The notes: a model not told the origin generated them from the sequence alone. Shown: positions 45,633-56,871, numbered from the stretch's first letter. The stretch: DNA of 64,000 nucleotides from Oceanithermus profundus DSM 14977 (GCF_000183745.1 NC_014761.1:1860001-1924000); one strand, 5' to 3'. A program made the numbers and translations.

Positions 45633-47150
45633 ATGCGAAAAATAGGGATCTTGCTGGTTTTTATTCTCGCTGCGCTGCCCGCCTGGGCCGCCGGCGACAC
45701 CCTGGTGATCGCCCAGGGTGTGGACGCCACCACCCTGGACCCGGTCAACCACCAGGAAACGCCCACGGGCAACGTGACCGCTCAGATCTTCGACAACTTC
45801 TACCGCCGCACGCCCGACGGGAAGTACGAACCCTGGTTGGGCGAGGCCAAGGCGCTGGACGACCTCACCTGGGAACTGACCGTGCGCAAGGGCGTGAAGT
45901 TCCACAACGGTGAGGAGCTGAACGCCGAGGTCATCAAGTTCAACTTCGACCGCCTGCTCAACCCCGACAAGCCGCTCAAGTACAGCACCTACTTCAAGCC
46001 CATCAAGAGCGTGGAGGTGACGGGCCCCTACACCCTCAAGGTCACCACCGAGAAGCCCTTCCCGCTCTTCCTCACCCGCCTGACCTACTTCTGGGTCGTG
46101 CCCAAGCAGTACATCGAGGAGAAGGGCGACGCCTACTTCGCCAACCACCCGGTGGGCACCGGGCCCTACAAGTTCGTGCGCTGGGTCAAGGACCAGGAGA
46201 TCGTCCTCGAGGCCAACGAGGACTACTGGGCGGGCAAGCCCAGGATCAAGAAGGTCGTCTTCCGGCCCATCCCCGAGGCCTCGAGCCGGGTCGCCGAGCT
46301 GATGACCGGCGGCGTGGACATCATCACCAACCTCGCCCCCGAGGCCGTGGCCGTGGTCAACGGATCGGGCGTGGCCGAGGCCCGCACCGTGCCCAGCATC
46401 CGCAACATCTTCGTCGTCCTCGACGTGAAGGGCGAGGGACCGCTGCACGACCCCAAGGTGCGCCAGGCCCTCAACTACGCGGTGGACAAGAAGTCCATCA
46501 TCGAGCACGTGCTGGGCGGGAACGGCGTGCCCGTGGGCTGCCCCCTCAACCCCTACATCTTCGGCTACGACGAGGCCCTCTGCGAGCCCTTCCCCTACGA
46601 CCCCGAAAAGGCCAAGCAGCTGCTGGCCGAGGCCGGCTACCCGAACGGCTTCAGCTTCACCATGGGCAGCCCCTCGGGCCGCTACCTCAACGACCGCCAG
46701 GTCGCCGAGGCCATCGTGGGCCAGCTGGCCAAGGTGGGCGTGAAGGTCGAGCTGCGGGTGCAGGAGTGGAGCAGCTACGTGGGGCAGATCCTCGAGCGCA
46801 AGATCCCCACGGACGCCTGGCTGATCGGCTGGGGCAACGCCCAGTTCGACGCCGACAACACCCTCTTCACCCTGCTCTACGGCGGCACGGTCGAGGGCGG
46901 CCCGCCGCAGACCCGTTTCAGCTACTGGGCCGACCCCGAGTTCGACAAGGCGGTGCTCGAAGCCCAGTCGGTGGTCGACCAGGCCAAGCGCCAGGCGCTC
47001 TACAAGCAGGCGCTCGAGCGCGTGCGTGCGGGCGCGCCCTGGATCTTCCTCTACGAACAGGAGGACATCTACGGCGTGAACAAGCGCGTCAAGTGGCAGC
47101 CGCGCCCCGACGAGCTCATCTGGGCCTTCGACGCCGAGATCGTGAAGTAG
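45633..47150 (+). CDS. ABC transporter substrate-binding protein, family 5 (peptide/nickel type)
   Basis: The 505-aa exported receptor has signal peptide MRKIGILLVFILAALPAWA. The family 5 signature region is TLVIAQGVDATTLDPVN and WTLT-like KGVKFHNGEELNAEVIKFN. GTGPYKFVRW and VRQALNYAVDKKSII blocks follow. Family 5 receptors carry di- and oligopeptides. The neighbouring amidohydrolase supports peptide use. A hairpin after this gene probably limits expression of the permeases. Confidence 0.9.
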   Translation: MRKIGILLVFILAALPAWAAGDTLVIAQGVDATTLDPVNHQETPTGNVTAQIFDNFYRRTPDGKYEPWLGEAKALDDLTWELTVRKGVKFHNGEELNAEVIKFNFDRLLNPDKPLKYSTYFKPIKSVEVTGPYTLKVTTEKPFPLFLTRLTYFWVVPKQYIEEKGDAYFANHPVGTGPYKFVRWVKDQEIVLEANEDYWAGKPRIKKVVFRPIPEASSRVAELMTGGVDIITNLAPEAVAVVNGSGVAEARTVPSIRNIFVVLDVKGEGPLHDPKVRQALNYAVDKKSIIEHVLGGNGVPVGCPLNPYIFGYDEALCEPFPYDPEKAKQLLAEAGYPNGFSFTMGSPSGRYLNDRQVAEAIVGQLAKVGVKVELRVQEWSSYVGQILERKIPTDAWLIGWGNAQFDADNTLFTLLYGGTVEGGPPQTRFSYWADPEFDKAVLEAQSVVDQAKRQALYKQALERVRAGAPWIFLYEQEDIYGVNKRVKWQPRPDELIWAFDAEIVK

Positions 47151-47172
47151 GGGAACGATGACCGAAGCCTCG

Positions 47173-47203
47173 CCCCTCCCCCGCGTTATCGGGGGAGGGG
47201 TTT
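47173..47203 (+). terminator. intercistronic attenuating hairpin
   Basis: CCCCTCCCCCG pairs with CGGGGGAGGGG (11 bp) around a 6-nt loop, followed by TTT. It lies between the receptor and the first permease gene, the usual place for a partial terminator that gives excess receptor. Confidence 0.75.
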
Positions 47204-47218
47204 AACCGAGGGCCGCCG

Positions 47219-48136
47219 ATGCTGACCTACGTTCTGCGCAGGCTCCTGCTCGTCCTCGTCGTCGTCTGGGGCGCAGCCACGCTGGCCTTCGGGCTGCTCT
47301 ACCTCTCGGGCGACCCCGTCAACCTGCTCCTCCCCCTCGACGCCAGCCCCGAGGCCCGCGAGGACTTGCGCCGCGCCTACGGCTTCGACCAGCCGCTCTA
47401 CGTCCAGTACGGCCGCTACCTGCTCAAGCTGACCCGGGGCGACTTCGGCACCAGCCTGCGCTCCGAAGAACCGGCCCTCGACCTGGTCCTCGTGCGCATG
47501 GGGCCCACGCTGCTGCTCGCCGGCTGGGGGCTGGCCTTCGCGGTGGCCCTGGGGGTGCCCGCGGGGGTGCTGGCGGCGGTGCGCAAGGGCAGCCTCGCCG
47601 AGCTCGCGACGATGACGCTGGCGCTCCTGGGCCAGTCGATCCCCGTCTTCTGGCTGGGGCTGATGCTGATCCTGGTCTTCGGGCTCGAGCTCCGCTGGCT
47701 GCCCATCTCGGGCGCGGGCAGCTGGAAGCACCTGATCCTGCCCACGATCACCGTGGGCACCTTCGTGACCGCCTCCATCGCACGCCTCACCCGCAGCGGG
47801 GTCATCCAGGAACTGCGCAGCGACCACGTGCGCACCGCCCGCGCCAAGGGGCTCGCGGGCCGGGTGGTCGTCTACAAGCACGCCCTGCGCAACGCGGCGA
47901 TTCCGGTGGTCACCATCATCGGTCTGCAGCTGGGGGCCCTGCTCTCGGGCGCGGTGATCACCGAGACCATCTTCGCCTGGCCGGGCATCGGCCGCTTCGT
48001 CCTCATCGCCGTGAGCCAGCGCGACTTCCCCGTCGTCCAGGCGACGGTGGTCGTCTTCGCGCTGCTGCTCGCGCTCGTTAACCTGATCGTCGACCTCGCC
48101 TACCTGTGGCTCGACCCGAGGGTGCGGTACGCATGA
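47219..48136 (+). CDS. peptide-type ABC transporter permease, DppB-like
   Basis: The 305-aa inner-membrane permease has six hydrophobic spans. It starts MLTYVLRRLLLVLVVVWGAA, as usual for DppB/OppB. The coupling motif is VRTARAKGLAGRVVVYKHALRNA. The stop overlaps the ATG of the next gene (ATGA). Confidence 0.93.
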   Translation: MLTYVLRRLLLVLVVVWGAATLAFGLLYLSGDPVNLLLPLDASPEAREDLRRAYGFDQPLYVQYGRYLLKLTRGDFGTSLRSEEPALDLVLVRMGPTLLLAGWGLAFAVALGVPAGVLAAVRKGSLAELATMTLALLGQSIPVFWLGLMLILVFGLELRWLPISGAGSWKHLILPTITVGTFVTASIARLTRSGVIQELRSDHVRTARAKGLAGRVVVYKHALRNAAIPVVTIIGLQLGALLSGAVITETIFAWPGIGRFVLIAVSQRDFPVVQATVVVFALLLALVNLIVDLAYLWLDPRVRYA

Positions 48137-48957
48137 AACGGTTGCTCAGGAACCCCGCCGCCCTGGCCGGAATGGTGATCATCGGCCTCTTCCTGCTCAC
48201 CGCGGCGCTGGCGCCGCTGATGAGCCCCCACGACCCGACGCTGCAGGACCTGGCGCAGCGCCTCAAGCCCCCCGGCACCGAGGGCCACCTGCTCGGCACC
48301 GACCGCCTGGGACGCGACGTGCTCGCGCGCATCCTCTACGGCGCCCGGCTCTCGCTGCTCATCTCCATCAGCAGCGTCCTCATCGGCATGGCCATCGGCG
48401 TACCGCTGGGCCTCGTCTCCGGCTACGTCGGCGGCCGGCTCGACGACCTGCTCATGCGCCTGGGCGACATCCAGCTCTCGCTGCCCTTCATCCTGCTCGT
48501 GATCGCCATCATCGCCGCGCTGGGTCCGAGCCTCACGAACACGATCCTCACCCTGGGCGTCACCAGCTGGGTCGTCTACGCCCGGGTGGTGCGGGGCTCG
48601 GTGCTCTCGCTCAAGGAGCAGGACTTCGTGCAGGCGGCGCGGGCCTTGGGGGCGCCGACGCAGCGCATCCTTACGCGCCACCTGCTCCCCAACGCCGCGG
48701 GCCCGCTGATCGTGGTGGCGACGCTCGAGCTGGCCCGCATCATCGTCAGCGAGGCGGCGCTCAGCTTCCTGGGCCTCTCGGGCGTCCCCCCCGAAGTGCC
48801 CAGCTGGGGCCAGATGCTGGCCGACGGCCGCGAGGTGCTCTACTTCGGCGGCTGGTGGGTGGCCACCTTCCCCGGCGTGGCCATCAGCCTGGTGGTGCTG
48901 GGCATCAACCTGCTGGGCGACGCGCTGGGCGAGGTGCTGGACCCGAGGAGCAGGTGA
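48133..48957 (+). CDS. peptide-type ABC transporter permease, DppC-like
   Basis: The 274-aa permease starts MKRLLRNPAALAGMVIIG, has the oligopeptide-permease-C N-terminal segment and HLLGTDRLGRDVLARILYGAR, and carries the coupling motif DFVQAARALGAPTQRILTRHLLPN. ATPase subunits are not adjacent, so they must be encoded elsewhere. A heptamer array starts 4 nt after the stop codon. Confidence 0.93.
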   Translation: MKRLLRNPAALAGMVIIGLFLLTAALAPLMSPHDPTLQDLAQRLKPPGTEGHLLGTDRLGRDVLARILYGARLSLLISISSVLIGMAIGVPLGLVSGYVGGRLDDLLMRLGDIQLSLPFILLVIAIIAALGPSLTNTILTLGVTSWVVYARVVRGSVLSLKEQDFVQAARALGAPTQRILTRHLLPNAAGPLIVVATLELARIIVSEAALSFLGLSGVPPEVPSWGQMLADGREVLYFGGWWVATFPGVAISLVVLGINLLGDALGEVLDPRSR

Positions 48958-48960
48958 ATG

Positions 48961-49044
48961 GGTGCGTGGTACGTGGTGCGTGGTACGTAGTACGTGGTGA
49001 TAAAGAAGTCCGTGGCTTGTAACTTGTGGCTCGTGGTGTACTGA
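48961..49044 (+). repeat. two-block heptamer array after the dppC-like gene
   Basis: Twelve 7-mers in unbroken register. Block 1: GGTGCGT, GGTACGT, GGTGCGT, GGTACGT, AGTACGT. Two divergent units follow. Block 2: CCGTGGC, TTGTAAC, TTGTGGC, TCGTGGT, then GTACTGA. It is the best-conserved copy in the window and has the same block order as the array behind dnaE. Confidence 0.85.
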
Positions 49045-49175
49045 CTTCTTCGTGGCCGTCATAGCCTTCGGTCCGGTTGCAGCGCCAAGGACGCCCTACT
49101 CCTGGGGAGGGCCGGGGAGGGGGTCGTGGGCGCCGATGGAGCCGAAGGTTCACCTTCAGCATCGTAAAAACCTAG

Positions 49176-49210
49176 ATCCCACATCCCACACCCCACTTCC
49201 CACACCCCAA
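49176..49210 (-). repeat. G-rich heptamer array (C-rich on plus strand)
   Basis: Five 7-mers on the plus strand: ATCCCAC, ATCCCAC, ACCCCAC, TTCCCAC and ACCCCAA. On the minus strand this is GTGGGRN repeated, with five G-runs of 3-4 and short loops, so a G-quadruplex is possible. It ends 56 nt before the amidohydrolase ATG. Confidence 0.85.
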
Positions 49211-49266
49211 TTGACCCGCGACCGCGCGCGGGCCTGCCGCCCGTCCTTACCCGCTACGATGGAGGC

Positions 49267-50423
49267 ATGCAAACCTACAAGGGCACCTTTCTCGATCCTG
49301 TCGAGCTCGAACCCTTCGAGGGCTACCTGAGCGTGGAGGACGGCCGCATCGCCGGCCTGGACCGCCGCGCACCCGAACGCGCCGAGGTGACGCCGCTGCC
49401 GGGCGTGGTGGTGCCGGGGTTGATCGACGCCCACGTGCACCTGACGATGTCGGGCGGCCTCGACCCCACGGCCGACCTGGAAAAGAAGAGCGACGCCTTC
49501 CTGCTGGCGCGGGCGGCGGGGTACCTGCGGCGCTACCTGGCCGCGGGGGTGACCGCGGTACGCGACCTGGGCTCGCGTGAGGGCGGCGCGATCGGCCTCG
49601 CGCAGGCGGTGGCGGAAGGGCTTCTGGAAGGGCCGCGCATCGTCGCCGCGGGGCCCGTGATCACCCCCACGGGCGGCCACGGCTGGAAGTTCGGGCTCGA
49701 GGCCGACGGCCCCGAAGGCGTGCGGCGGGCCGCCCGAACGGTCTTCAAGCAGGGGGCCGGGGCGATCAAGTTCATGGCCACCGGTGGGGTGATGACCCCG
49801 GGGGTCAAGGCGGGGGCCGAGATGTTCGACGAGGAGGAGATGCGCGCCGGAGTGCGCGAGGCCGAGAAGCGCGGAGCGGTGAGCGCCGCCCACGCCCAGG
49901 GGCTCGCGGGCATCAAGAACGCCGTGCGCGCCGGGGTGCGCACCATCGAGCACGGCGCCTTCGACGCCTGGGACGAAGAGGTCTTCGAGCTGATGAAGCG
50001 CCAGGGCACCGTGCTGGTGCCCACCTTGGCCGCCCCCGACGGCATCCTCCAGGGCGAGGGCCGCGTCCCCGCCTTCATGGTGGAAAAGACCCGCCCCATT
50101 GCCGAGCGGCACCGCGCGAACACCTTCGAGGCGTACCGTGCGGGGGTGCCCGTCGCGGCCGGCACCGACGCCGGCACGCCCCTGAACGGCCACCCCAACC
50201 TGGCGCGCGAGCTCGAGCTGCTCGCCGAGGTGGGGGTCGAACTTCCCGACGTGCTGAAGGCCGCCACCGTCGTGGCCGCCCGGGCGCTGGGGCTCGAGGC
50301 CGAGCTCGGCCGCCTCGCCCCCGGGTACGCGGCCGACCTGGTGGCCCTGGGCGGCGACCCGCTCGAAAGCGCCGCGGCCTACGCGCGGCCGCTGGCCACC
50401 GTGGTTCGCGGCCGCCTCGCCTG

Positions 50424-50427
<4 letters not shown>
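49267..50427 (+). CDS. amidohydrolase-family protein, dipeptidase-like
   Basis: The 386-aa metal-dependent hydrolase carries the HxH motif in LIDAHVHLTMSGG and the probable carbamylated lysine in GAIKFMATGG. His residues follow in SAAHAQGL and TIEHGAF, and the last metal Asp is in AAGTDAGTP. The set matches imidazolonepropionase/prolidase-like amidohydrolases that cleave Xaa-Pro or related dipeptides. Position behind a peptide importer supports peptide catabolism. TACGAT lies 6 nt before the ATG. Its TAG overlaps that of the antiporter in CTAG. Confidence 0.88.
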
Positions 50428-51656
<1,229 letters not shown>

Positions 51657-51801
51657 GGGGTTCAGTTTACCGGCCGCCTGCGCCCGCCGCCGCGACGGGC
51701 CTCGCACCGGCCGAACGTCGTTTGGATGCCGCTCGGACGCCAACGCAAAAGGGGGCCGAAACCGGCCCCCTTGGTCTGCGTCGTCCTGGAGGAAAAAAGT
51801 T

Positions 51802-51877
51802 TGGTGCCGAGGGGCGGAATTGAACCGCCGACACTGCGATTTTCAGTCGCATGCTCTACCAACTGAGCTACCTCGGC
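51802..51877 (-). tRNA. tRNA-Phe (anticodon GAA)
   Basis: A 76-nt cloverleaf with acceptor stem GCCGAGG/CCTCGGC, anticodon loop CTGAAAA giving GAA, T-loop GTTCAATTC and encoded CCA (51804-51802). It is transcribed after tRNA-Asp. Confidence 0.95.
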
Positions 51878-51882
51878 ACCTC

Positions 51883-51959
51883 TGGCGGCCCCGACGGGAC
51901 TCGAACCCGCGATCTCCCACGTGACAGGCGGGTGTGTTAACCGACTACACCACGGGGCC
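51883..51959 (-). tRNA. tRNA-Asp (anticodon GTC)
   Basis: A 77-nt cloverleaf with acceptor GGCCCCG/CGGGGCC, discriminator G (the identity base for aspartate), anticodon loop CTGTCAC giving GTC, T-loop GTTCGAGTC and encoded CCA. It is five bases upstream of tRNA-Phe, so both come from one transcript. Confidence 0.95.
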
Positions 51960-52001
51960 AGACGTGTTGTACTGCCGGCCGCGGCCGGAGCAGCGGAATT
52001 C

Positions 52002-52030
52002 ATCATAAAGAAGCGCCTGGGCCATGTCAA
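52002..52030 (-). promoter_or_regulatory. promoter of the tRNA-Asp/tRNA-Phe operon
   Basis: On the minus strand TTGACA (52030-52025), a 17-bp spacer and TATGAT (52007-52002) form a near-consensus promoter about 43 nt before tRNA-Asp. Confidence 0.8.
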
Positions 52031-52075
52031 GGCGGTTTTTCCGCGTGGGCACGCGCCATCTTGTACGATGGGCAC

Positions 52076-52723
52076 GTGGCCGATACCGTCTTTTTCGACG
52101 TGGGGGGCACGCTCATCCTCGCCCACCCGCTCCACTGGCTCAAGCCCATCCTCGACCGCTGGGGGGTGGCCGCCGACTGGAGCCGCCTCGCCGAGGCCGC
52201 GCCGCCGGCGTTCGAGTTCTACAACGCCCACCACCTCCAGGCGCGCTCCTTCGAGGAGGCGCTGGAGCTCTGGCGCACCACCGACCGCACGATCCTGGAA
52301 GGCCTGGGCGTGGAGGACGCCGGGGAGGTGGCCGACCGGCTGGTGGCCGCCTGGGACGACCCGGCCATCTGGCCGCTGGCCCCGCACGCCCGCGAGGTGC
52401 TGGAGGCCCTGAAGGCGCGCGGCAAGAAGCTGGTCGTCGTCTCGAACTGGGACGGGCTCCTGCCCCGGGTGCTCGAGGTGGTGGGCCTCGCCCCCTACTT
52501 CGACGCCGTGGTGGTCTCGGCCCTGGTGGGGGCGGCCAAACCCGACGCCCGCATCTTCCACGAGGCGCTCGCGCGCGCCGGGGCCCGACCCGAACGAACG
52601 CTGCACGTGGGCGACAGCCCCGAGGCCGACGCCGGGGGCGCGGCGGCGGTGGGGATCGCCCCGCTGCTCGTCGACCCCACTAACCCCGAGCGCGACCTGC
52701 GCACGGTGCTGGAGGTGGCATGA
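52076..52723 (+). CDS. HAD-family hydrolase
   Basis: The 215-aa HAD phosphatase-like protein has nucleophile Asp8 in FFDVGGTLI. Position +2, usually Asp, is Gly here, as in several bacterial HADs of this subgroup. Motif II lies in VVVSNWDG, motif III in GAAKPDARIF and motif IV in LHVGDSPEADAGGA. The substrate is unknown. The GTG at 52076 is 6 nt behind TACGAT, which argues against the in-frame TTG at 52061. The stop overlaps the next ATG. Confidence 0.87.
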   Translation: MADTVFFDVGGTLILAHPLHWLKPILDRWGVAADWSRLAEAAPPAFEFYNAHHLQARSFEEALELWRTTDRTILEGLGVEDAGEVADRLVAAWDDPAIWPLAPHAREVLEALKARGKKLVVVSNWDGLLPRVLEVVGLAPYFDAVVVSALVGAAKPDARIFHEALARAGARPERTLHVGDSPEADAGGAAAVGIAPLLVDPTNPERDLRTVLEVA

Positions 52724-53076
52724 GCGTTCGCAAGAAGATCTGGGGCGAGCACGCCGAAAAGATCGCCCGGCGGCTCGAGGCCATCGACCCCGACCTGGCG
52801 CGCTACATCCAGGACTTCGCCTACGAGGAGGTGATGGCGCGGCCGGGGCTGGACCTGAAGACCCGCGAGCTGCTGGCCGTCACCGCGCTCATCGCCCTGG
52901 GCAACCCGGACGAGTTGAAAACCCACCTGCGCGGCGCGCTCGCCAGCGGCGCGACCGAGCGCGAGGTGCGCGAGACGATCATCCACAGCGCGCTGTACCT
53001 GGGCTTCCCCCGGGCGCTGGGCGCGATGAAGGTCTTCAGCGAACTCCTGGCGCGCTCGGACGAGAGCGGGGCCTGA
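52720..53076 (+). CDS. carboxymuconolactone decarboxylase (CMD)-family protein
   Basis: The 118-aa all-helical protein of the CMD/AhpD-like family has typical segments LDLKTRELLAVTALIALGNPDEL and REVRETIIHSALYLGFPRAL. The redox CxxC of AhpD is absent, so a decarboxylase-like or unknown role is more likely than peroxidase support. It is translationally coupled to the HAD gene. Confidence 0.85.
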   Translation: MSVRKKIWGEHAEKIARRLEAIDPDLARYIQDFAYEEVMARPGLDLKTRELLAVTALIALGNPDELKTHLRGALASGATEREVRETIIHSALYLGFPRALGAMKVFSELLARSDESGA

Positions 53077-53094
53077 CCCGCGCGGACCACGAAC

Positions 53095-53121
53095 CCGGGA
53101 GGGCGCCGCGCGCCCTCCCGG
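53095..53121. terminator. hairpin between the CMD gene and dafA
   Basis: CCGGGAGGGCGC pairs with GCGCCCTCCCGG (12 bp, loop CGC) between convergent genes. There is no U-tract. Confidence 0.5.
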
Positions 53122-53144
53122 ACCGAAAGAAACGTGAAACGGCG

Positions 53145-53393
53145 TCAGGAACCGAACCGCTCGAGCACCTCGACGACCAGCGCCGCCCCGATGAGGTTGG
53201 CCCCCAGCTCGCGGCGGATGCGCTCGGCGCGGTAAAGCCGCTCGACCTGTTCGCGGGTGAAGTACCACTCGCCGGCGATCACCGCCGGCTCGACGAAACC
53301 GATCTCCACGTAGGCCTCGAGGGTGGAAAGCGCCAGCCCCTCGCGCGCGAGCAGCGCCGCCGGATAGCGTTCGTGCAGCACCAGCGTGGTCAC
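53145..53393 (-). CDS. dafA: DafA-like / CbpM-like chaperone-assembly protein
   Basis: The 82-aa helical protein has a MerR-like N-terminal fold ([44 protein letters not shown]). Its place after dnaJ and its size match DafA, the factor that holds the Thermus DnaK3-DnaJ3-DafA3 complex together. It also resembles CbpM modulators. The GTG start overlaps the dnaJ stop (GTGA), so translation is coupled. I infer the name from position and size. Confidence 0.72.
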   Translation of the reverse strand: MTTLVLHERYPAALLAREGLALSTLEAYVEIGFVEPAVIAGEWYFTREQVERLYRAERIRRELGANLIGAALVVEVLERFGS

Positions 53394-54259
53394 GCGACCA
53401 CCCCCCGTTTCTTGAGCAGCTCGGCGAGCTCACGGTAGAGGCGCTCCTCTTCGGGCGTGGGGTGCTCGGGGATCACCACGCGCACCTCGGCGTACTGGTC
53501 CCCCCGGCCGCCGCCCCGCTTGGGCCAGCCCTTGCCGCGCAAGCGCAGCTTGCGCCCCGCCTGGGTGCGCGGCGGGATGGTGAGCTCGACGAAGCCGTCG
53601 AGCGTGGGCACCTTGACCTTGCCCCCCACCACGGCGATCGGCGCGGGCACGTCGATGGTGGTGTAGACGTCGTCGCCCTCGAGCCGGAAGGTGGGGCTGG
53701 CCGCGAGGCGCACGGTCAGGTAGAGGTCGCCCGGAGGCTGGCCGGGGCCGCCCTTGCCGGGCAGGCGGATCCGCTGCCCCGGCCGCACGCCCGCCGGGAT
53801 CGTCACGGTCAGGCGCTCGCCGTTCAGCTGGATCGTCTGCTCGCCCCCGTGGTAGGCCACCTCCAGGGGGATGGCGATCTCCGCCTCGTAGTCGCGCCCG
53901 CGCCGCGGACCCCGCGACGCGCGCCGGGTGCCGGCGCCGAAGAGGTCGCCCAACCCGCCGCCGAAGAGGGTCTGGAAGAAGTCGGAGAAGTCCTCCACAT
54001 TGCCCTCGACGTGCCAGCCGCCGGGGGGCGGGGGCGGCGGGGCCTGGGTGGTGCCGTACTGGTCGTAGATCTTGCGCTTCTCGGGGTCCGAGAGCACCGC
54101 GTAGGCCTCGCCGATCTCCTTGAACTTCTCCTCGGCCCCCGGGTCCTTGTTGACGTCGGGGTGGTACTTGCGCGCCAGCTTGCGGTAGGCCCGCTTGATC
54201 TCCTCTTCGCTGGCCGTGCGCGGTACTCCGAGGATGGCGTAGTAGTCCTTGTATTCCAT
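53390..54259 (-). CDS. dnaJ: DnaJ co-chaperone lacking the zinc-finger region
   Basis: The 289-aa J-protein has the J-domain (about 5-68) with the HPD motif at His33-Pro34-Asp35. A Pro/Gly-rich linker (73-84) leads to an FG-rich stretch ([18 protein letters not shown]), and two C-terminal beta-barrel substrate domains follow. The four CxxCxGxG repeats of classical DnaJ are missing, as in Thermus DnaJ. It stimulates DnaK ATPase. The upstream ribosome-binding region is made of heptamer repeats, and no good Shine-Dalgarno is visible. Confidence 0.92.
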   Translation of the reverse strand: MEYKDYYAILGVPRTASEEEIKRAYRKLARKYHPDVNKDPGAEEKFKEIGEAYAVLSDPEKRKIYDQYGTTQAPPPPPPGGWHVEGNVEDFSDFFQTLFGGGLGDLFGAGTRRASRGPRRGRDYEAEIAIPLEVAYHGGEQTIQLNGERLTVTIPAGVRPGQRIRLPGKGGPGQPPGDLYLTVRLAASPTFRLEGDDVYTTIDVPAPIAVVGGKVKVPTLDGFVELTIPPRTQAGRKLRLRGKGWPKRGGGRGDQYAEVRVVIPEHPTPEEERLYRELAELLKKRGVVA

Positions 54260-54271
54260 GGTTATCCGGGT

Positions 54272-54334
54272 GTGGGGTGTGGGAGGTGGGGCGTGGGAAA
54301 ATACCTACCCCCTACTTCCCACCTCCCACCTCCT
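54272..54334. repeat. inverted G-rich heptamer arrays at the grpE-dnaJ junction
   Basis: On the plus strand GTGGGGT, GTGGGAG, GTGGGGC and GTGGGAA are followed, in the same 7-bp register, by AATACCT, ACCCCCT, ACTTCCC, ACCTCCC and ACCTCCT. The arms GTGGGAGGTGGG (54279-54290) and CCCACCTCCCAC (54318-54329) are a perfect 12-bp inverted repeat. The grpE stop codon (54312-54314) and last codons lie inside it. Confidence 0.85.
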
Positions 54335-54887
54335 TCTTTTTCGTTACCGCCACCCGTGCCGGGCGGATGAGCTGCTCGCCGTAGCGGTAGCCCTTCTGGT
54401 AGACCTGGGCCACCTTCTCGTCCTCCTCGCCCTCGACGATGCCGACGGCCTCGTGGACGCTGGGGTTGAAGGGTTCGCCCTCGCCGGGCACCGGCTCCAC
54501 GCCCAGGCCGCTGAGGATGCGCTGGAAGCCCTGGTGCACCGCGCGCACCCCCTCGGCAACGGCCTCGGGCTTGGCGCCGGCGTGCTCGAGCGCCCGCTCC
54601 AGGTCGTCGAGCACGGGCAGCAGGGCGCGGATGGCCTTGATCTCGCCGTCCTTGCGCGCCGCTTCCACCTCGGCCTGCATGCGCTTGCGGTAGTTGTCGA
54701 AGTCGGCCAGAAGCCGCATGTACTTGTCTTTCAAGATCTCGATCTCTTTCCGGGCCTTTGCGAGCTCGCCCTCGGCGCGCTCCAGTTCGGCGGCCACCTT
54801 CTCGGCCTCCAGGGCCACCTCGCGCTCTTCGGCCTCGACGCGCGCGTTCAGGTCGTTCTCGGGCTTCGGGGTCTGCTCCTTCGCCAT
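54312..54887 (-). CDS. grpE: nucleotide exchange factor GrpE
   Basis: The 191-aa GrpE has a long N-terminal coiled coil (about 15-75, Glu/Ala/Lys/Leu-rich). The conserved core is FDNYRKRMQAE...LLPVLDDLERAL, and the beta-wing is PFNPSVHEAVGIVEGEEDEKVAQVYQKGYRYGEQLIRPARV. It releases ADP from DnaK. The final residues, EVGGGK, are encoded by the heptamer array described at 54272-54334. A strong hairpin precedes the gene. Confidence 0.95.
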   Translation of the reverse strand: MAKEQTPKPENDLNARVEAEEREVALEAEKVAAELERAEGELAKARKEIEILKDKYMRLLADFDNYRKRMQAEVEAARKDGEIKAIRALLPVLDDLERALEHAGAKPEAVAEGVRAVHQGFQRILSGLGVEPVPGEGEPFNPSVHEAVGIVEGEEDEKVAQVYQKGYRYGEQLIRPARVAVTKKKEVGGGK

Positions 54888-54904
54888 GGTTCACCCCCAG
54901 GGCC

Positions 54905-54932
54905 GGCCGGGCGCGGAGACCCGCGCCCGGCC
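54905..54932 (-). terminator. hairpin between dnaK and grpE
   Basis: A 12-bp stem (GGCCGGGCGCGG with CCGCGCCCGGCC) and a 4-nt loop lie between the dnaK stop and the grpE start. With no U-tract, it may act as a processing or attenuation element rather than a terminator. Confidence 0.55.
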
Positions 54933-54940
54933 CCCGCGGA

Positions 54941-56812
<1,872 letters not shown>

Positions 56813-56842
56813 AATTCACGCTCCTTTCTTAACTCCACATGA

Positions 56843-56871
56843 AGTATATCACTGCGGCATGTGGGTGTCAA
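56843..56871 (-). promoter_or_regulatory. dnaK operon promoter
   Basis: Minus strand TTGACA (56871-56866), 17-bp spacer, TATACT (56848-56843). AAAGGAG lies before the ATG. A single CTTGAGT (plus strand 56876-56882), one half of the HspR HAIR consensus, lies directly upstream, but no second half is in phase, so regulation by HspR is not established. Confidence 0.75.

Larger units (their letters stand above)
48958..49266. other. 309-bp gene-free spacer with two heptamer arrays
   Basis: Between dppC-like and the amidohydrolase gene there is no credible gene. The left third is a two-block heptamer array, and a C-rich heptamer array lies at the right. The middle is unstructured apart from AAGAAGTC (49003-49010) and GACTTCTT (49043-49050), which are inverted. 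Confidence 0.75.

Noticed and set aside
48100-49162. Minus-strand frames reading Pro-Arg-Thr-Thr-His-like peptides
   Set aside because: They are translations of the heptamer arrays, not proteins.
48961-49210. CRISPR array or minisatellite with spacers
   Set aside because: The repeats are contiguous heptamers without spacers, and there are no cas genes in the window.
52720-53076. AhpD-type alkylhydroperoxidase
   Set aside because: The CxxC redox pair is missing, so only the wider CMD family is supported.
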